A stretch of 64,000 nucleotides of DNA from UBA9620 sp965220695 (GCA_965220695.1 OZ244838.1:5518001-5582000); one strand, 5' to 3'. Positions 18,554 to 28,433 are shown, numbered from the stretch's first letter. Made by a program: numbers and translations. The notes: generated by a model from the letters alone, not told the origin.

Positions 18554-19591
18554 ATGAGCAATGCGATATCGGGTCCATCGGCCGGAGGTGTGATGAACGG
18601 CGCCCGCCCCGTGCAGATCTCCTCGCTGGGCACGTATGTGCCACCGCGGGTACTGACCAACAGCGATCTCGAGCAGATCGTCGACACCTCGAACGCATGG
18701 ATCCTGAAGCGCACCGGCATTCACGAACGCCACATCGCCGACCCGGATGTCGCGACCTCCGATCTGGCGGTCAAGGCGGCCTGCAGCGCCATCGACGGGG
18801 CGGGGCTCACGCCGCCCGACATCGGGTTTCTCGTCGTGGGGACGACAACACCGGACATGTTCTTTCCCAGCACGGCGTGTCTGGTGCAGGACCAAATCGG
18901 AGCTACCCGTGCCTGGGGCTTCGATCTTGGCGCCGCCTGTTCGGGCTTCACGTACTCGGTGACGACGGCGATGCAGATGGTCGCCAGCGGGGCGCACGAC
19001 CATGCGCTGGCGGTCGGTGCCGATGTGATGTCGCGGATCATCGACTATGAGGACCGTGCGACCTGCGTGATCTTCGGCGACGGCGCCGGCGCAGTCGTGG
19101 TTTCCCCCGCGGTCGATCCGGAGTTGCGCATCATCGACTTTGCACACGAGGTGGATGGCAGCGGCGGGCCGGCGCTACGCATGCCGGCGGGCGGCAGCCG
19201 GATGCCGGCCTCGCACGAGACGGTCGACAAGCGTCTTCACTACGTGCACCAGGACGGTGCGGCCGTGTTCAAGTTCGCGGTCCGCAAGACGGGTGAGATC
19301 TGCCGCCGCATCCTGGATCGCAACGGGTTGCGGGCGGCCGACGTGGACCTGTTCGTCTCGCACCAGGCGAACCGCCGGATCATCATGGCTGCCGCGGATC
19401 AGCTTGGCCTGCCTGAAGAAAAGGTCGTCATCAACATCGAACGGTTCGGCAACACGACCGGCGCCACCATTCCGCTGGCGCTGGCAGATGCGCTGGCCGA
19501 CGGCCGGCTGAAGAAGGGCGATCTCGTCCTGCTCGCGTCGGTGGGCGCCGGTTTCACCATCGGGGCGATCCTGCTGCGGTGGGCATATTAG
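18554..19591 (+). CDS. fabH: Beta-ketoacyl-ACP synthase III (FabH)
   Basis: Starts fatty acid synthesis by condensing an acyl-CoA with malonyl-ACP. From ATG 18554 the protein is 345 residues, with the catalytic triad Cys129 (GAACSGFTYS), His270 (SHQANRR) and Asn300 (RFGNTTGAT). A GAGGAAAGGA tract lies 13 bases upstream. ATG 18593 would give the more usual 332-residue length, with a GGAGGTG too close (2 bases) to be ideal, so the start is undecided. It lies 31 bases after ruvB. Confidence 0.93.
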   Translation: MSNAISGPSAGGVMNGARPVQISSLGTYVPPRVLTNSDLEQIVDTSNAWILKRTGIHERHIADPDVATSDLAVKAACSAIDGAGLTPPDIGFLVVGTTTPDMFFPSTACLVQDQIGATRAWGFDLGAACSGFTYSVTTAMQMVASGAHDHALAVGADVMSRIIDYEDRATCVIFGDGAGAVVVSPAVDPELRIIDFAHEVDGSGGPALRMPAGGSRMPASHETVDKRLHYVHQDGAAVFKFAVRKTGEICRRILDRNGLRAADVDLFVSHQANRRIIMAAADQLGLPEEKVVINIERFGNTTGATIPLALADALADGRLKKGDLVLLASVGAGFTIGAILLRWAY

Positions 19592-19642
19592 GACCCCGCC
19601 GCCGGCGGACACGGGGCGATCGCACCGCCCCGGGTCGTCCCC

Positions 19643-20689
19643 ATGCTCGTCTCTGACTTCGATTTCGAGCTCCCGGCAGATCTGATCGCGCAGGCGCCGG
19701 CGCCAGTCCGGGGCGCGTCGCGGCTGCTGGTCCTCGACCGCGCGAACGGAAGCCTCTCGGATCGACGGGTGTCTGACCTGCCGGAATTGCTCGCGCCGGG
19801 GGATCTGGTCGTCGTCAACGACACCCGCGTGTTTCCGGCGCGTCTGCTCGGTCGTCGCGTGCCGACAGGCGGCGCGGTGGAATGCCTGCTTCTGGCGCGT
19901 CTCGACGACGAACGCTGGGACGCGCTGATGCACCCGGGTCAGAAGCTGCGGATCGGAGCGCGCGTACTCTTCGACGGCGAGGGAGTCCGCCTGCACGGAG
20001 AAGTGCTTGCCCGCCATTTCCATGGGCGGAGAACGGTGCGGCTGTGGACGCACGACGGTGCGTCGGTGGATCAGGTGGTCGACGCGCTTGGGCACGTTCC
20101 GTTGCCGCCCTACATCAAGCGACCGGAACAGACCGTCGACCGCGAGCGGTATCAGACAGTCTACGCGCGTGTGCGGGGTTCGGTGGCGGCTCCGACCGCC
20201 GGTCTCCATCTGACGGAGGCGTTGCTCAGGCAGTGTCGCGCGCGGGACATAGACGTCGCTCGGGTGACGCTGCATGTCGGGTATGGCACCTTTCAGCCGG
20301 TCCGGGTCGAGCATGTCGAGGACCACACGGTCGAGGCCGAGTGGTACGACGTGCCGGACGCGTCCGCGACGGCCGTCAATCGGGCGCTGGTCGAGGGGCG
20401 CCGGGTGGTGGCGGTCGGGACGACCACGACCCGCACCCTGGAAACCGCAGCCCGGATCGGGGGCGGCACCCTGCCGGCGGGTGGAGGGATGAGCGACCTC
20501 TGCTTCCATCCAGGTGTGCCGTTTCATGTCGTCGGCGCGCTGTTCACCAACTTCCATTTGCCACGCTCGTCGTTGTTGTTGCTCGTGAGTGCGTTTGCGG
20601 GTCGCGACAGAATCCTCGAAGCCTATGCCGAGGCGGTCCGGCGCCGCTACCGGTTCTACAGTTACGGCGACGCCATGTTGATTGTGTGA
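19643..20689 (+). CDS. queA: S-adenosylmethionine:tRNA ribosyltransferase-isomerase
   Basis: 348 residues, normal length. Converts preQ1-tRNA to epoxyqueuosine-tRNA using SAM. Family motifs include the N-terminus FDFELPADLIAQAP, GHVPLPPYIKR, APTAGLHLTE, HVGYGTFQPV, FHLPRSSLLLLVSAFAG and the C-terminal YRFYSYGDAMLI. Another queuosine gene, queC, is present 14 kb downstream, so the cell probably makes queuosine itself. Confidence 0.96.
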   Translation: MLVSDFDFELPADLIAQAPAPVRGASRLLVLDRANGSLSDRRVSDLPELLAPGDLVVVNDTRVFPARLLGRRVPTGGAVECLLLARLDDERWDALMHPGQKLRIGARVLFDGEGVRLHGEVLARHFHGRRTVRLWTHDGASVDQVVDALGHVPLPPYIKRPEQTVDRERYQTVYARVRGSVAAPTAGLHLTEALLRQCRARDIDVARVTLHVGYGTFQPVRVEHVEDHTVEAEWYDVPDASATAVNRALVEGRRVVAVGTTTTRTLETAARIGGGTLPAGGGMSDLCFHPGVPFHVVGALFTNFHLPRSSLLLLVSAFAGRDRILEAYAEAVRRRYRFYSYGDAMLIV

Positions 20690-20795
20690 CGAGACCGGCC
20701 GGTGGGCCGCGGCGAACGACGGCTTCAGAGTTGATACAATAAACAGTTACCCGTTGCGGGAGCGTCCGTGTACGCGCCGACGGCGGGGAGTCTTT

Positions 20796-20872
20796 GCCGG
20801 TGTAGCTCAGTTGGTTAGAGCACGCGGCTCATATCCGCGGCGTCCGGGGTTCAAGTCCCTGCACCGGCACCA
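20796..20872 (+). tRNA. tRNA with CAU anticodon (tRNA-Met or tRNA-Ile2)
   Basis: Complete cloverleaf with encoded CCA. Acceptor GCCGGTG (20796-20802) pairs with CACCGGC (20862-20868), discriminator A then CCA (20870-20872). D arm is GCTC-AGTTGGTTA-GAGC. The anticodon stem CGCGG/CCGCG encloses loop CTCATAT, anticodon CAT. T arm is CGGGG/CCCTG with loop TTCAAGT. It lacks the CGCGGGG end of initiator tRNA. Whether it is elongator Met or the lysidine-modified Ile2 acceptor cannot be settled by eye; it sits 108 bases upstream of tilS, the lysidine synthetase gene. Confidence 0.93.
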
Positions 20873-20980
20873 TTCGTCTGCGTCAGGAGATGGTCGGATT
20901 CGTTGTGCGCCGATGCGCGCATCCCGGCCATCGTTTTTCTTCCGCCGGTGCCGGTGTGGCCGGGAATCACGGCGCCGGAC

Positions 20981-22411
20981 ATGAGCGCGATGGAGTTGCT
21001 GGCCGAGCAGGTGCTCGCGTCGATCCGCCGGCAGAATCTGATTCCGGTCAATGGACGGGTGCTGGTCGCCGTGTCTGGCGGCGGCGACTCGGTCGCGTTG
21101 CTGTGTCTACTGGCGGAGTTGGCCGGGTGTGGGGCGTTGCGGCTCGTGGGGATCGCTCACTTCAACCATCAGCTCCGTCCGCCGGCGTCGGATGAGGACG
21201 AGCGGTTCTGCCGGTCACTGGCGGACCGGTTCGATCTGCCATGTGTCGTCGAGTCGACCGCCGTCGCGGTGCTCGCCCGCCGGGAACGCATCTCGATCGA
21301 GCGTGCCGGGCATCGGGCGCGCCACCAGTTCTTCGTGCGGGCGGCGAAGCGGGTCGGCGCCACCCACGTGGCCATCGGGCACACCCGTGACGATCAGGCC
21401 GAGACCTGCCTGCTGCGGCTGTTGCGTGGCGCTGGCGCCGCCGGGCTGGCGGCGATCAGACCGCGGCGGGGTCCGGTGGTCCGTCCCCTGCTGACGGTGC
21501 GGAGGACCGAGCTCCGGGCCTACCTGGCGTCCCGTGGCGTGCCGTTCCGTGAGGACGCGTCGAATCTGGACCATAGCGTGCCGCGGAATCGGGTTCGGCA
21601 CGATCTTATCCCGTATCTGGAACACTACTCGCCTCAGGTGGTCGAGCGTCTCGCGCGCAGCGCGGAGATCGCGCGGGCCGACGAGGAGTGGCTGGCGCAG
21701 GCGGCACAGGATTCGGCGGCCGGGCGGGTCGCACCTGTCGACGGCGGCGTCGAATTCGATGCCGGCTGGCTCGCGTCGTTGCATCCGGCGCTTGGGAGAC
21801 GGATCGCTCGGGATCTGCTGGTGCGCATGTCCGGCCGCGCCGCCGGATTCGACCAGATCGAACGGCTGCGGCGCCTGGCGGGCGGATCGCCGACGCGGAT
21901 CGACCTTCCCGGCTGCCGGGCTGAACGTGTCGCTGACGTGGTGCGGGTGACCGCCCGCGTGGGGGGGCGGGCGCGGCGCGGTGGGGTGGGTCCGTTCGAG
22001 TATCGGCTCGATGTACCCGGAGAGGTGCGCGTCCCGGAGGCAGACCTCGTCGTCAGCGCGGAGCGGAGAACGGTCGCCCCGCCCGTATCGTGGCCGAATG
22101 GGGCTGGCGGCCCGCGGCGCGGGCAGGCGGTGTCGGTCGATGCCAGTGCCGGATCGCTTACGGTGCGAAACTGGCGGCCGGGAGACCGGTATCGGCCGCT
22201 TGGGCTCCACGGGCATCGCAAGAAACTGCAGGACCTGTTCGTCGACCGGAAAGTGCATCGCGATGCACGGTCCAGGGTGCCCGTGGTGCTGGACGACAAG
22301 GGCCGTGTCATCTGGATCGTGGGACTGGGCGTCGGGGAAGATTTTCGGATTACGAGTGTTACGACAAGCGTGTTAATCTTGAAGGTCACACCCTTGGGGG
22401 ACATGTTGTGA
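20981..22411 (+). CDS. tilS: tRNA(Ile)-lysidine synthetase
   Basis: Adds lysine to C34 of tRNA-Ile(CAU). The PP-loop SGGGDSVAL near residue 39 marks the N-type ATP pyrophosphatase domain, followed by HFNHQLR and GHTRDDQAET, and a C-terminal TilS domain (VRNWRPGDRYRPLGL, HRKKLQDLFVDRKV). Starts ATG 20981 or ATG 20990 are both possible; a longer in-frame extension to 20903 looks unlike the family. The stop overlaps the GTG start of ftsH. Confidence 0.93.
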   Translation: MSAMELLAEQVLASIRRQNLIPVNGRVLVAVSGGGDSVALLCLLAELAGCGALRLVGIAHFNHQLRPPASDEDERFCRSLADRFDLPCVVESTAVAVLARRERISIERAGHRARHQFFVRAAKRVGATHVAIGHTRDDQAETCLLRLLRGAGAAGLAAIRPRRGPVVRPLLTVRRTELRAYLASRGVPFREDASNLDHSVPRNRVRHDLIPYLEHYSPQVVERLARSAEIARADEEWLAQAAQDSAAGRVAPVDGGVEFDAGWLASLHPALGRRIARDLLVRMSGRAAGFDQIERLRRLAGGSPTRIDLPGCRAERVADVVRVTARVGGRARRGGVGPFEYRLDVPGEVRVPEADLVVSAERRTVAPPVSWPNGAGGPRRGQAVSVDASAGSLTVRNWRPGDRYRPLGLHGHRKKLQDLFVDRKVHRDARSRVPVVLDDKGRVIWIVGLGVGEDFRITSVTTSVLILKVTPLGDML

Positions 22412-24306
22412 ATTCGACAACGCGCAGTCTGCTGTTCTGGATGGTTCTGGTGGTCGTGGTGGTTCTGATCTGGAACCTCTCGTCCCAGTTCCGGACCGGC
22501 GACGCCCCGATGCCCTTCAGCGAGTTCATCCGGTCTGTGGATGCCCGTCTGGTGGACCGGGTGGAAATCACCGGGAACGAGATCATTGGCAGTTCCTCGA
22601 GCGGTGAACAGTTCCGGACCTACGCCCCGCCGCAATACGAGGGTCTGGCAAACAAGCTCATCGAGCAGGATGTCGTGGTGCAGGCGAAAGAGGCCGCGGC
22701 CAGCCCGTGGGCGACGTTGTTCTACGCGTGGGCACCGTTGCTGCTCATCGTCGGGTTCTGCATGTTCTTCATGCGCCAGGTGCAGAGCGGCGGCAACAAG
22801 GCCATGTCGTTCGGCAAGAGCCGCGCGAAGCTCTCGACGAGCACGCAGAAAAAGGCGACGTTCAAGGATGTCGCCGGGGTGGACGAGCCGAAAGAGGAAC
22901 TGCAGGAGATCATCGAATTCCTCCGCGAACCCCAGAAATTCCAGAAGTTGGGAGGGCGGATCCCGAAGGGCGTGCTCCTGATGGGTCCCCCGGGGACCGG
23001 CAAGACGCTGCTGGCCAGGGCGGTCGCCGGCGAGGCGAATGTGCCGTTCTTCTCGATCAGCGGGTCGGATTTCGTCGAGATGTTCGTCGGGGTCGGGGCC
23101 TCGCGGGTGCGCGATCTGTTCGAGCAGGGGAAGAAGAACGCACCGTGCATCGTGTTTATCGACGAGATTGACGCGGTGGGCCGGCATCGGGGCGCCGGCC
23201 TCGGCGGCGGACACGACGAGCGCGAGCAGACCTTGAATCAACTGTTGGTCGAAATGGACGGCTTCGAGTCCAACGAGGGCGTCATCCTGGTGTCGGCGAC
23301 CAACCGTCCTGACGTACTTGATCCGGCGTTGCTGCGCCCTGGGCGCTTCGACCGGCGCATCGTAGTCAACCGGCCCGACGTCAAGGGCCGTGAAGGCATC
23401 TTCGGTGTCCATACGCGCAAGATCCCCCTGTCGGACAACGTCGACATCAATGTGCTCGCGCGTGGCACCGTCGGGTTTTGTGGGGCCGACATCGCGAATC
23501 TCGTCAACGAAGCGGCCCTCAACGCAGCGCGGTACAACCAGAAGACCGTGGCGATGCAGGACTTCGAGTTCGCCAAGGACAAGGTCATGATGGGGTCCGA
23601 GCGGCGCTCCCTCATCATCAGCGACGAAGAGAAGCAGATCACCGCGGTTCACGAGGCCGGCCATGCCCTGCTGGGGGTGGTGCTCGAGCACTCCGATCCG
23701 GTACACAAGGTGACGATCATTCCGCGCGGGATGGCGCTGGGCGTAACCCAGCAGTTGCCGCTCGACGACAAGCACAACTACTCGGCGCCGTATCTGAACG
23801 ATCAGGTGGCGGTGCTGCTCGGCGGACGGGTCGCAGAGGAGATCACCAACGCGACGGTGACGACCGGCGCCGGCAACGACCTCGACCGCGTGACCGAGCT
23901 TGCCCGAAAAATGGTCTGCGAGTGGGGCATGAGCGACGCGGTGGGGCCGCTGACATTCGGGCGCAAGGACGAGGAGATCTTCCTCGGTCGAGACTTCGCG
24001 CAGCACAAGGACTACAGCGAGGAAACGGCGATCCGGATCGATCAGGAAATCAAGCGGATCGTCACCGACAACTACGCCCGGGCCCGCGCGATTCTCGAGA
24101 AGAAGAAGACCGAGTTGCTGCAGGTCGCGGAAGAGCTACTGAACCGCGAGGTCTTGTCCGGAGATCAGGTCGGTCGGATCGTGGCCGGAGAAACGCTCGA
24201 AGCGCCCGTGGTGACCACCCCGCCTGAGTCCGATTCGAACGCCACGCCCGAGACGGAGCGGCAGCCGGTCGTGCCGCCGCTTGGAAAACCGTTACCTCAG
24301 GAGTAA
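22408..24306 (+). CDS. ftsH: ATP-dependent zinc metalloprotease FtsH
   Basis: 632 residues from GTG 22408, overlapping the tilS stop (GTGA) with a GGGGGA tract upstream. Membrane-bound AAA+ protease: first helix at about 8-23, second at about 103-122, Walker A GPPGTGKT (193-200), Walker B IVFIDEIDAVG (248-258), second region of homology SATNRPDVLDPALLRPGRFDR in two overlapping pieces, and the zinc site HEAGH (415-419). Degrades misassembled membrane proteins and short-lived regulators. Confidence 0.96.
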   Translation: MNSTTRSLLFWMVLVVVVVLIWNLSSQFRTGDAPMPFSEFIRSVDARLVDRVEITGNEIIGSSSSGEQFRTYAPPQYEGLANKLIEQDVVVQAKEAAASPWATLFYAWAPLLLIVGFCMFFMRQVQSGGNKAMSFGKSRAKLSTSTQKKATFKDVAGVDEPKEELQEIIEFLREPQKFQKLGGRIPKGVLLMGPPGTGKTLLARAVAGEANVPFFSISGSDFVEMFVGVGASRVRDLFEQGKKNAPCIVFIDEIDAVGRHRGAGLGGGHDEREQTLNQLLVEMDGFESNEGVILVSATNRPDVLDPALLRPGRFDRRIVVNRPDVKGREGIFGVHTRKIPLSDNVDINVLARGTVGFCGADIANLVNEAALNAARYNQKTVAMQDFEFAKDKVMMGSERRSLIISDEEKQITAVHEAGHALLGVVLEHSDPVHKVTIIPRGMALGVTQQLPLDDKHNYSAPYLNDQVAVLLGGRVAEEITNATVTTGAGNDLDRVTELARKMVCEWGMSDAVGPLTFGRKDEEIFLGRDFAQHKDYSEETAIRIDQEIKRIVTDNYARARAILEKKKTELLQVAEELLNREVLSGDQVGRIVAGETLEAPVVTTPPESDSNATPETERQPVVPPLGKPLPQE

Positions 24307-24423
24307 GGCGGCCGATCCCCTGCGTGCCGGTGCGCACCGCGCCGGTCCGGCGCCGGGTCATCATGCCGGTGTTCCCTGATACGGCGTCCGACAGGGGCTG
24401 CCGGTGGCTTGTCTTGTGTGTCA

Positions 24424-25314
24424 ATGAATCTGCGGCGTTGCTATGCCGTCCCGTTACCGAGCGCCCCGCCGCTCAATCTCGGGGTCCGTACGTTCGTGAT
24501 GGGCATCGTCAACGTCACGCCCGATTCCTTTTCGGATGGCGCGCTGTGGCTCGATCCCGGGCGTGCGGTGGAACATGCACTGGCCATGGAGGCGGCGGGC
24601 GCCAACCTGCTGGACATCGGTGGCGAGTCGACCCGACCGGGCGCAACGCCGCTGGCCGCCGAACAGGAGTTGGCGCGGGTACTTCCCGTATTGAAGCGGT
24701 TGTGCGGTCAGGTCCGGATTCCAGTGTCGATCGATACCCGTGACGCGGACGTGGCCGCCGCGGCGCTAGACCACGGAGTGGCGATCGTGAACGATGTGTC
24801 GGGGTTGCGTCACGATCCGGCGCTGGCTGCCGTAGTGGCCGGCCGGGGCGCCGTGCTCATCCTGATGCACAATCGAGGCTCGTCTCGCGACATGTATCGT
24901 GAAGCGGTGTACGGCGACGTGGGCGCAGAGGTTGCGGCAGAGCTCGCCAATCGGATCGACGCCGCCGTCGCCGCCGGGGTGGACCGGGAGCGGATCGTCA
25001 TCGATCCCGGACTCGGGTTTGCCAAGCGCGCCGAGCACAGCTACGCCGCACTCGCGGCCCTCGATCGGCTGGCGGCGCTGGATCGCCCGATTCTGATTGG
25101 TCCATCGCGCAAGTCGTTCCTGGCTGCCGAGGGGGATGGCGGGCCGTCGACGCGTGAATGGGGCACGGCGGCGGCGGTTGCGGCGGGCGTGCTCGAGGGC
25201 GCACATATCGTGCGCGTCCATCAGGTCGCGGAGATGATCGATGTGGTGCGGGTGGCAGATGCGGTCCGCCTTCATGGTTCCGCCGTTGCTGACCGGGTGG
25301 AGGCGGCCCGTTGA
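24424..25314 (+). CDS. folP: Dihydropteroate synthase
   Basis: Joins p-aminobenzoate to the pterin pyrophosphate in folate synthesis. From ATG 24424 about 296 residues. Signature segments: GIVNVTPDSFSDG, DIGGESTRPGA, SIDTRDADVAAAAL, NDVSGLRHDPAL, DPGLGFAKRAEHS and IGPSRKSFL. The start is the first ATG in frame near the family N-terminus, without an obvious ribosome site. The TGA stop overlaps the TTG start of cdaA. Confidence 0.93.
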   Translation: MNLRRCYAVPLPSAPPLNLGVRTFVMGIVNVTPDSFSDGALWLDPGRAVEHALAMEAAGANLLDIGGESTRPGATPLAAEQELARVLPVLKRLCGQVRIPVSIDTRDADVAAAALDHGVAIVNDVSGLRHDPALAAVVAGRGAVLILMHNRGSSRDMYREAVYGDVGAEVAAELANRIDAAVAAGVDRERIVIDPGLGFAKRAEHSYAALAALDRLAALDRPILIGPSRKSFLAAEGDGGPSTREWGTAAAVAAGVLEGAHIVRVHQVAEMIDVVRVADAVRLHGSAVADRVEAAR

Positions 25315-26129
25315 TCGCCACACTGTCCGACGTGCTCAGACTGGACAGCGTCTGGGTCTGGGGGTTGCTTGACATCGCCATCGTGGCGTTGCTCGTGCAC
25401 GAGCTGCTGAAGCTCGTCCGCCGGACCCATGCGGTTCAGGTGTTCATTGGCGGCGGGCTGCTCATCGCGCTGTACTACATCTCGCAGTTCACGCCGCTCC
25501 AGACCCTGAACTGGTTGATCCGGGACATGTTCGGATACATCGTCTTTGCGGCGATCGTGCTCTTTCAGGCAGACATCAGACGGGCGCTTGTGCACCTTGG
25601 TCAGGCTCCGTTCTTCAGATATTTCAGCCGTCCGGAGACTACCGACGAGACGATCGAGGAGCTGGTGGTTGCGCTGCGCATGCTGGCCGACGAGCGCATC
25701 GGGGCGATCGTGGTCATCGAACGCGACATCGGGTTGCGCAGCTTTGTCGAGAGCGGGATTCCCATCGATGCCACGGTCAGCTACGACCTTCTGGTCACCG
25801 TCTTCCGGCCAGGCTCGCCACTGCATGACGGCGCGGTGGTCATTCAGCAGGACCGGGTGGCCGCCGCCGCCTGCTTTCTGCCGCTGACGGTCAACCCGCG
25901 CGTGGCCAAGGATCTTGGCACACGTCACCGTGCCGCGATCGGGCTCAGTGAAGAGACGGATGCGATTGCGTTGGTGGTGTCCGAAGAGACAGGGCAAGTG
26001 GCGCTTGTGCTCGACGGGCAGCTTGAGCGCGACCTCGAGCCTGACCAGCTCCGGTACCGGCTCGAGGCGCTGATGCTGCATCGTGGCCGGCGCGCCGGCA
26101 AGGACGACGCACGGGAGCTCCAATCATGA
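25311..26129 (+). CDS. cdaA: Diadenylate cyclase CdaA
   Basis: Makes cyclic di-AMP from two ATP. 272 residues with three N-terminal membrane helices (about 17-90) and a DAC domain holding the DGA motif (SPLHDGAVVIQ) and the RHR motif (GTRHRAAIG). TTG start at 25311 overlaps the folP stop. It forms the classic cdaA-cdaR-glmM module, in which CdaR and GlmM control the cyclase. Confidence 0.94.
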   Translation: MIATLSDVLRLDSVWVWGLLDIAIVALLVHELLKLVRRTHAVQVFIGGGLLIALYYISQFTPLQTLNWLIRDMFGYIVFAAIVLFQADIRRALVHLGQAPFFRYFSRPETTDETIEELVVALRMLADERIGAIVVIERDIGLRSFVESGIPIDATVSYDLLVTVFRPGSPLHDGAVVIQQDRVAAAACFLPLTVNPRVAKDLGTRHRAAIGLSEETDAIALVVSEETGQVALVLDGQLERDLEPDQLRYRLEALMLHRGRRAGKDDARELQS

Positions 26130-27043
26130 CTGCCCCGGCGTTCACGCGCGGATTCGGTCTGAAAGTGCTGGCAGTGGCTCTGGCGGTACTGCTGCGAATG
26201 AGTGTCGCAGGGGACCCGACCGTGGAACGCGGGCTCCGAATTCCGCTGGAGTACGAGAACCTGCCGGGGTCGATAGAAATCCTCGGTTCTCCTCCGGAAT
26301 ACGTGGACGTGCGGGTACGCGGGTCGTCCGGCGTGTTGCGGCAACTAGAACCGGGCGATGTCACGGCTATCATCGATTTGGGATCCGGACGAACGGGGGA
26401 CCGCCTGTTCAATATGACGGACGGCAGCGTGCGTGCGCCGTTCGGGGTGGAGGTGACCAGGGTCACTCCGTCGTTCGTATCGTTGAGACTCGAGTTGGAA
26501 GGGGCGCCCAGACTGGCGCCGGTGTTCCCGGTCATCACGGGGGATCCCGCCGCCGGGTTCGTGGTCGGTGCCGTGACCGCGGAGCCGTCGATGGTCGAGG
26601 TCGCCGGCCCCCGCAGCCGGTTGCAGGCCCTGACGGAGGTCATCACCGAGTCGATCGATGTGTCGGGTGCGGCGGTGCCGATCGTGGAAACGGTCGCGGT
26701 CGGCGTGAATGACCCGTATCTGCGACTCGAGTCGACCGGCACCGTGCGGGTGACGGTCGACATTGTGCGCGAGCCGGTGCAGCGGACATTGGAAGACATT
26801 CCGGTGCGGGTCCGCAACGTCGTCCCCGGGTTGGCTCAAGAGGTCACACCGCCGTCGGTCACCGTCACGGTCTACGGCCCACCCGAACTGATGCGCGGGC
26901 TGGTCCCTGAGGCGGTCGGCGCCTATGTCGACCTTGCGGGGCATGGGGCCGGCACCTACAATCTGTCGGTGATGGTCGACGCGCGCCGCGCGTTCGAGAT
27001 CATTGCCATCGAACCGACCCTCGTCCAGGTCACCCTGCGGTGA
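26126..27043 (+). CDS. cdaR: CdaR/YbbR-like regulator of CdaA
   Basis: 305 residues from ATG 26126, overlapping cdaA by 4 bases. A single N-terminal membrane anchor (LKVLAVALAVLLRMSV) is followed by YbbR-type beta domains with recurring VEVAGPRSRLQAL, VTVYGPPELMRGL and VDLAGHGAGTYNLSV segments. In Firmicutes CdaR modulates CdaA; the same job is inferred here from position. Confidence 0.88.
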   Translation: MTAPAFTRGFGLKVLAVALAVLLRMSVAGDPTVERGLRIPLEYENLPGSIEILGSPPEYVDVRVRGSSGVLRQLEPGDVTAIIDLGSGRTGDRLFNMTDGSVRAPFGVEVTRVTPSFVSLRLELEGAPRLAPVFPVITGDPAAGFVVGAVTAEPSMVEVAGPRSRLQALTEVITESIDVSGAAVPIVETVAVGVNDPYLRLESTGTVRVTVDIVREPVQRTLEDIPVRVRNVVPGLAQEVTPPSVTVTVYGPPELMRGLVPEAVGAYVDLAGHGAGTYNLSVMVDARRAFEIIAIEPTLVQVTLR

Positions 27044-28410
27044 ACTCTCCAGCCGCCGCCTCCTCCGTGTTGTTCGGCACCGACGGCGTGCGCGGCAGGC
27101 CTGGTACGCCACCACTCGACGAATCGACACTTGTCCGGCTCGGAACGGCGATCGTCCGGTCGCTGCCACGGTCCACGCGAACGCGCCGCGTGTTGATCGG
27201 ACGTGACACCCGGGAGTCCGGTCCCTGGATCACGAAGCGCCTGGTGCGCGGCCTGGCCGGCGGCGGGGCCGAGGTGACCGACGGCGGGCTGTTATCGACA
27301 CCCGCGGTCGCGTTTCTCACCCGTGACGGTGGATTCGACGCGGGTATCGTCGTGTCGGCGTCGCACAACCCATTTCAGGACAACGGGGTCAAGGTCTTCA
27401 CGGGGGCCGGTGAGAAGGCGGACGATGCCCTCGAGTCCAGCATCGCCGCACTGACCGACGACGTGACCGTCGCCGCGGCGGCATCGACGCGCGAGATGCG
27501 CGGGGCACCCTGCCTGATCGATCGCTACGTGTCACACACCCAGCGGATGCTCACCGGCATCGCGGTGCCGTCCGACCTGCGGATGGCCATCGACTGCGCC
27601 AACGGCGCCACGAGCCGGATCGCCCCGGCGGTATTGCGCGGGCTGGGCCTCGACCCGATCGTGCTCTACGACCAGCCGGATGGCCGCAACATCAATCTCG
27701 AGTGCGGCTCGATCCATCCCGCCGGTCTGGCGCGGGCGGTGGTCGACCGGCAATGCCGCCTGGGCGCCGCGTTCGACGGTGACGGCGATCGCGTGGTGTT
27801 CGTCGACCATCACGGAACGGTGGTCGACGGGGATGCCGTCTTGCTCATTGCAGCACGGAGTCTGGCGGCGTCGGGCCGTCTGCCACGGAACGGGGTGGTG
27901 GCGACGGTCATGAGCAACGTCGGTCTCGAACGCGCACTGCGTGCCGACGCCATTACCGTCCACCGATGTCCTGTGGGAGACCGGTTCGTCTGGAATGAAA
28001 TGGCGAAGCGCGGTCTGGCGCTGGGCGGCGAACAGTCTGGGCACATCATCGTGACCGACCACCTGTCGACCGGCGACGGACTGGCCGTGGCTCTCCTGAT
28101 TCTGCGGGCGCTCGTCACGACTGGACGGGAGCTGCGCGAGCTGGCCGCCGATCTGATGCCCTCGCCGCAGGTGCATATGGACGTTCGTGTTCGTCAACGT
28201 GTTCCGCTGCACGAGTTGACCGCCGTGTCGAGACTCGTTGCAGCCGCGGAGCGCAAACTGGCGGACCAGGGGCGGGTGCTGGTCCGGTACTCGGGGACGG
28301 AACGGTTGCTGCGTATCATGATCGAGGGACCCGATCGCGAGGTCATCGAGGCGATGGCGAATGGCATCGCCGTGCAGGCGCGCGCCGATCTTGGTGGAGG
28401 CGACAACTGA
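27040..28410 (+). CDS. glmM: Phosphoglucosamine mutase
   Basis: 456 residues, GTG start 27040 overlapping the cdaR stop. Interconverts glucosamine-6-P and glucosamine-1-P for peptidoglycan and LPS precursors. Phosphoserine Ser108 lies in VSASHNPFQDNG, the Mg site is DGDGDRVVF, and the sugar-binding loop is GGEQSGHI; the phosphate-binding RYSGTERLLRIM is near the end. Location next to cdaA/cdaR supports GlmM rather than a general phosphomannomutase. Confidence 0.95.
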   Translation: MNSPAAASSVLFGTDGVRGRPGTPPLDESTLVRLGTAIVRSLPRSTRTRRVLIGRDTRESGPWITKRLVRGLAGGGAEVTDGGLLSTPAVAFLTRDGGFDAGIVVSASHNPFQDNGVKVFTGAGEKADDALESSIAALTDDVTVAAAASTREMRGAPCLIDRYVSHTQRMLTGIAVPSDLRMAIDCANGATSRIAPAVLRGLGLDPIVLYDQPDGRNINLECGSIHPAGLARAVVDRQCRLGAAFDGDGDRVVFVDHHGTVVDGDAVLLIAARSLAASGRLPRNGVVATVMSNVGLERALRADAITVHRCPVGDRFVWNEMAKRGLALGGEQSGHIIVTDHLSTGDGLAVALLILRALVTTGRELRELAADLMPSPQVHMDVRVRQRVPLHELTAVSRLVAAAERKLADQGRVLVRYSGTERLLRIMIEGPDREVIEAMANGIAVQARADLGGGDN

Positions 28411-28433
28411 CGTCCGGCTAGCGGAGCGTACTC

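Noticed and set aside
21634..24006. 790-codon minus-strand frame opposite tilS and ftsH
   Set aside because: Spans two well-conserved plus-strand genes and lacks any conserved motif; typical high-GC antisense openness.
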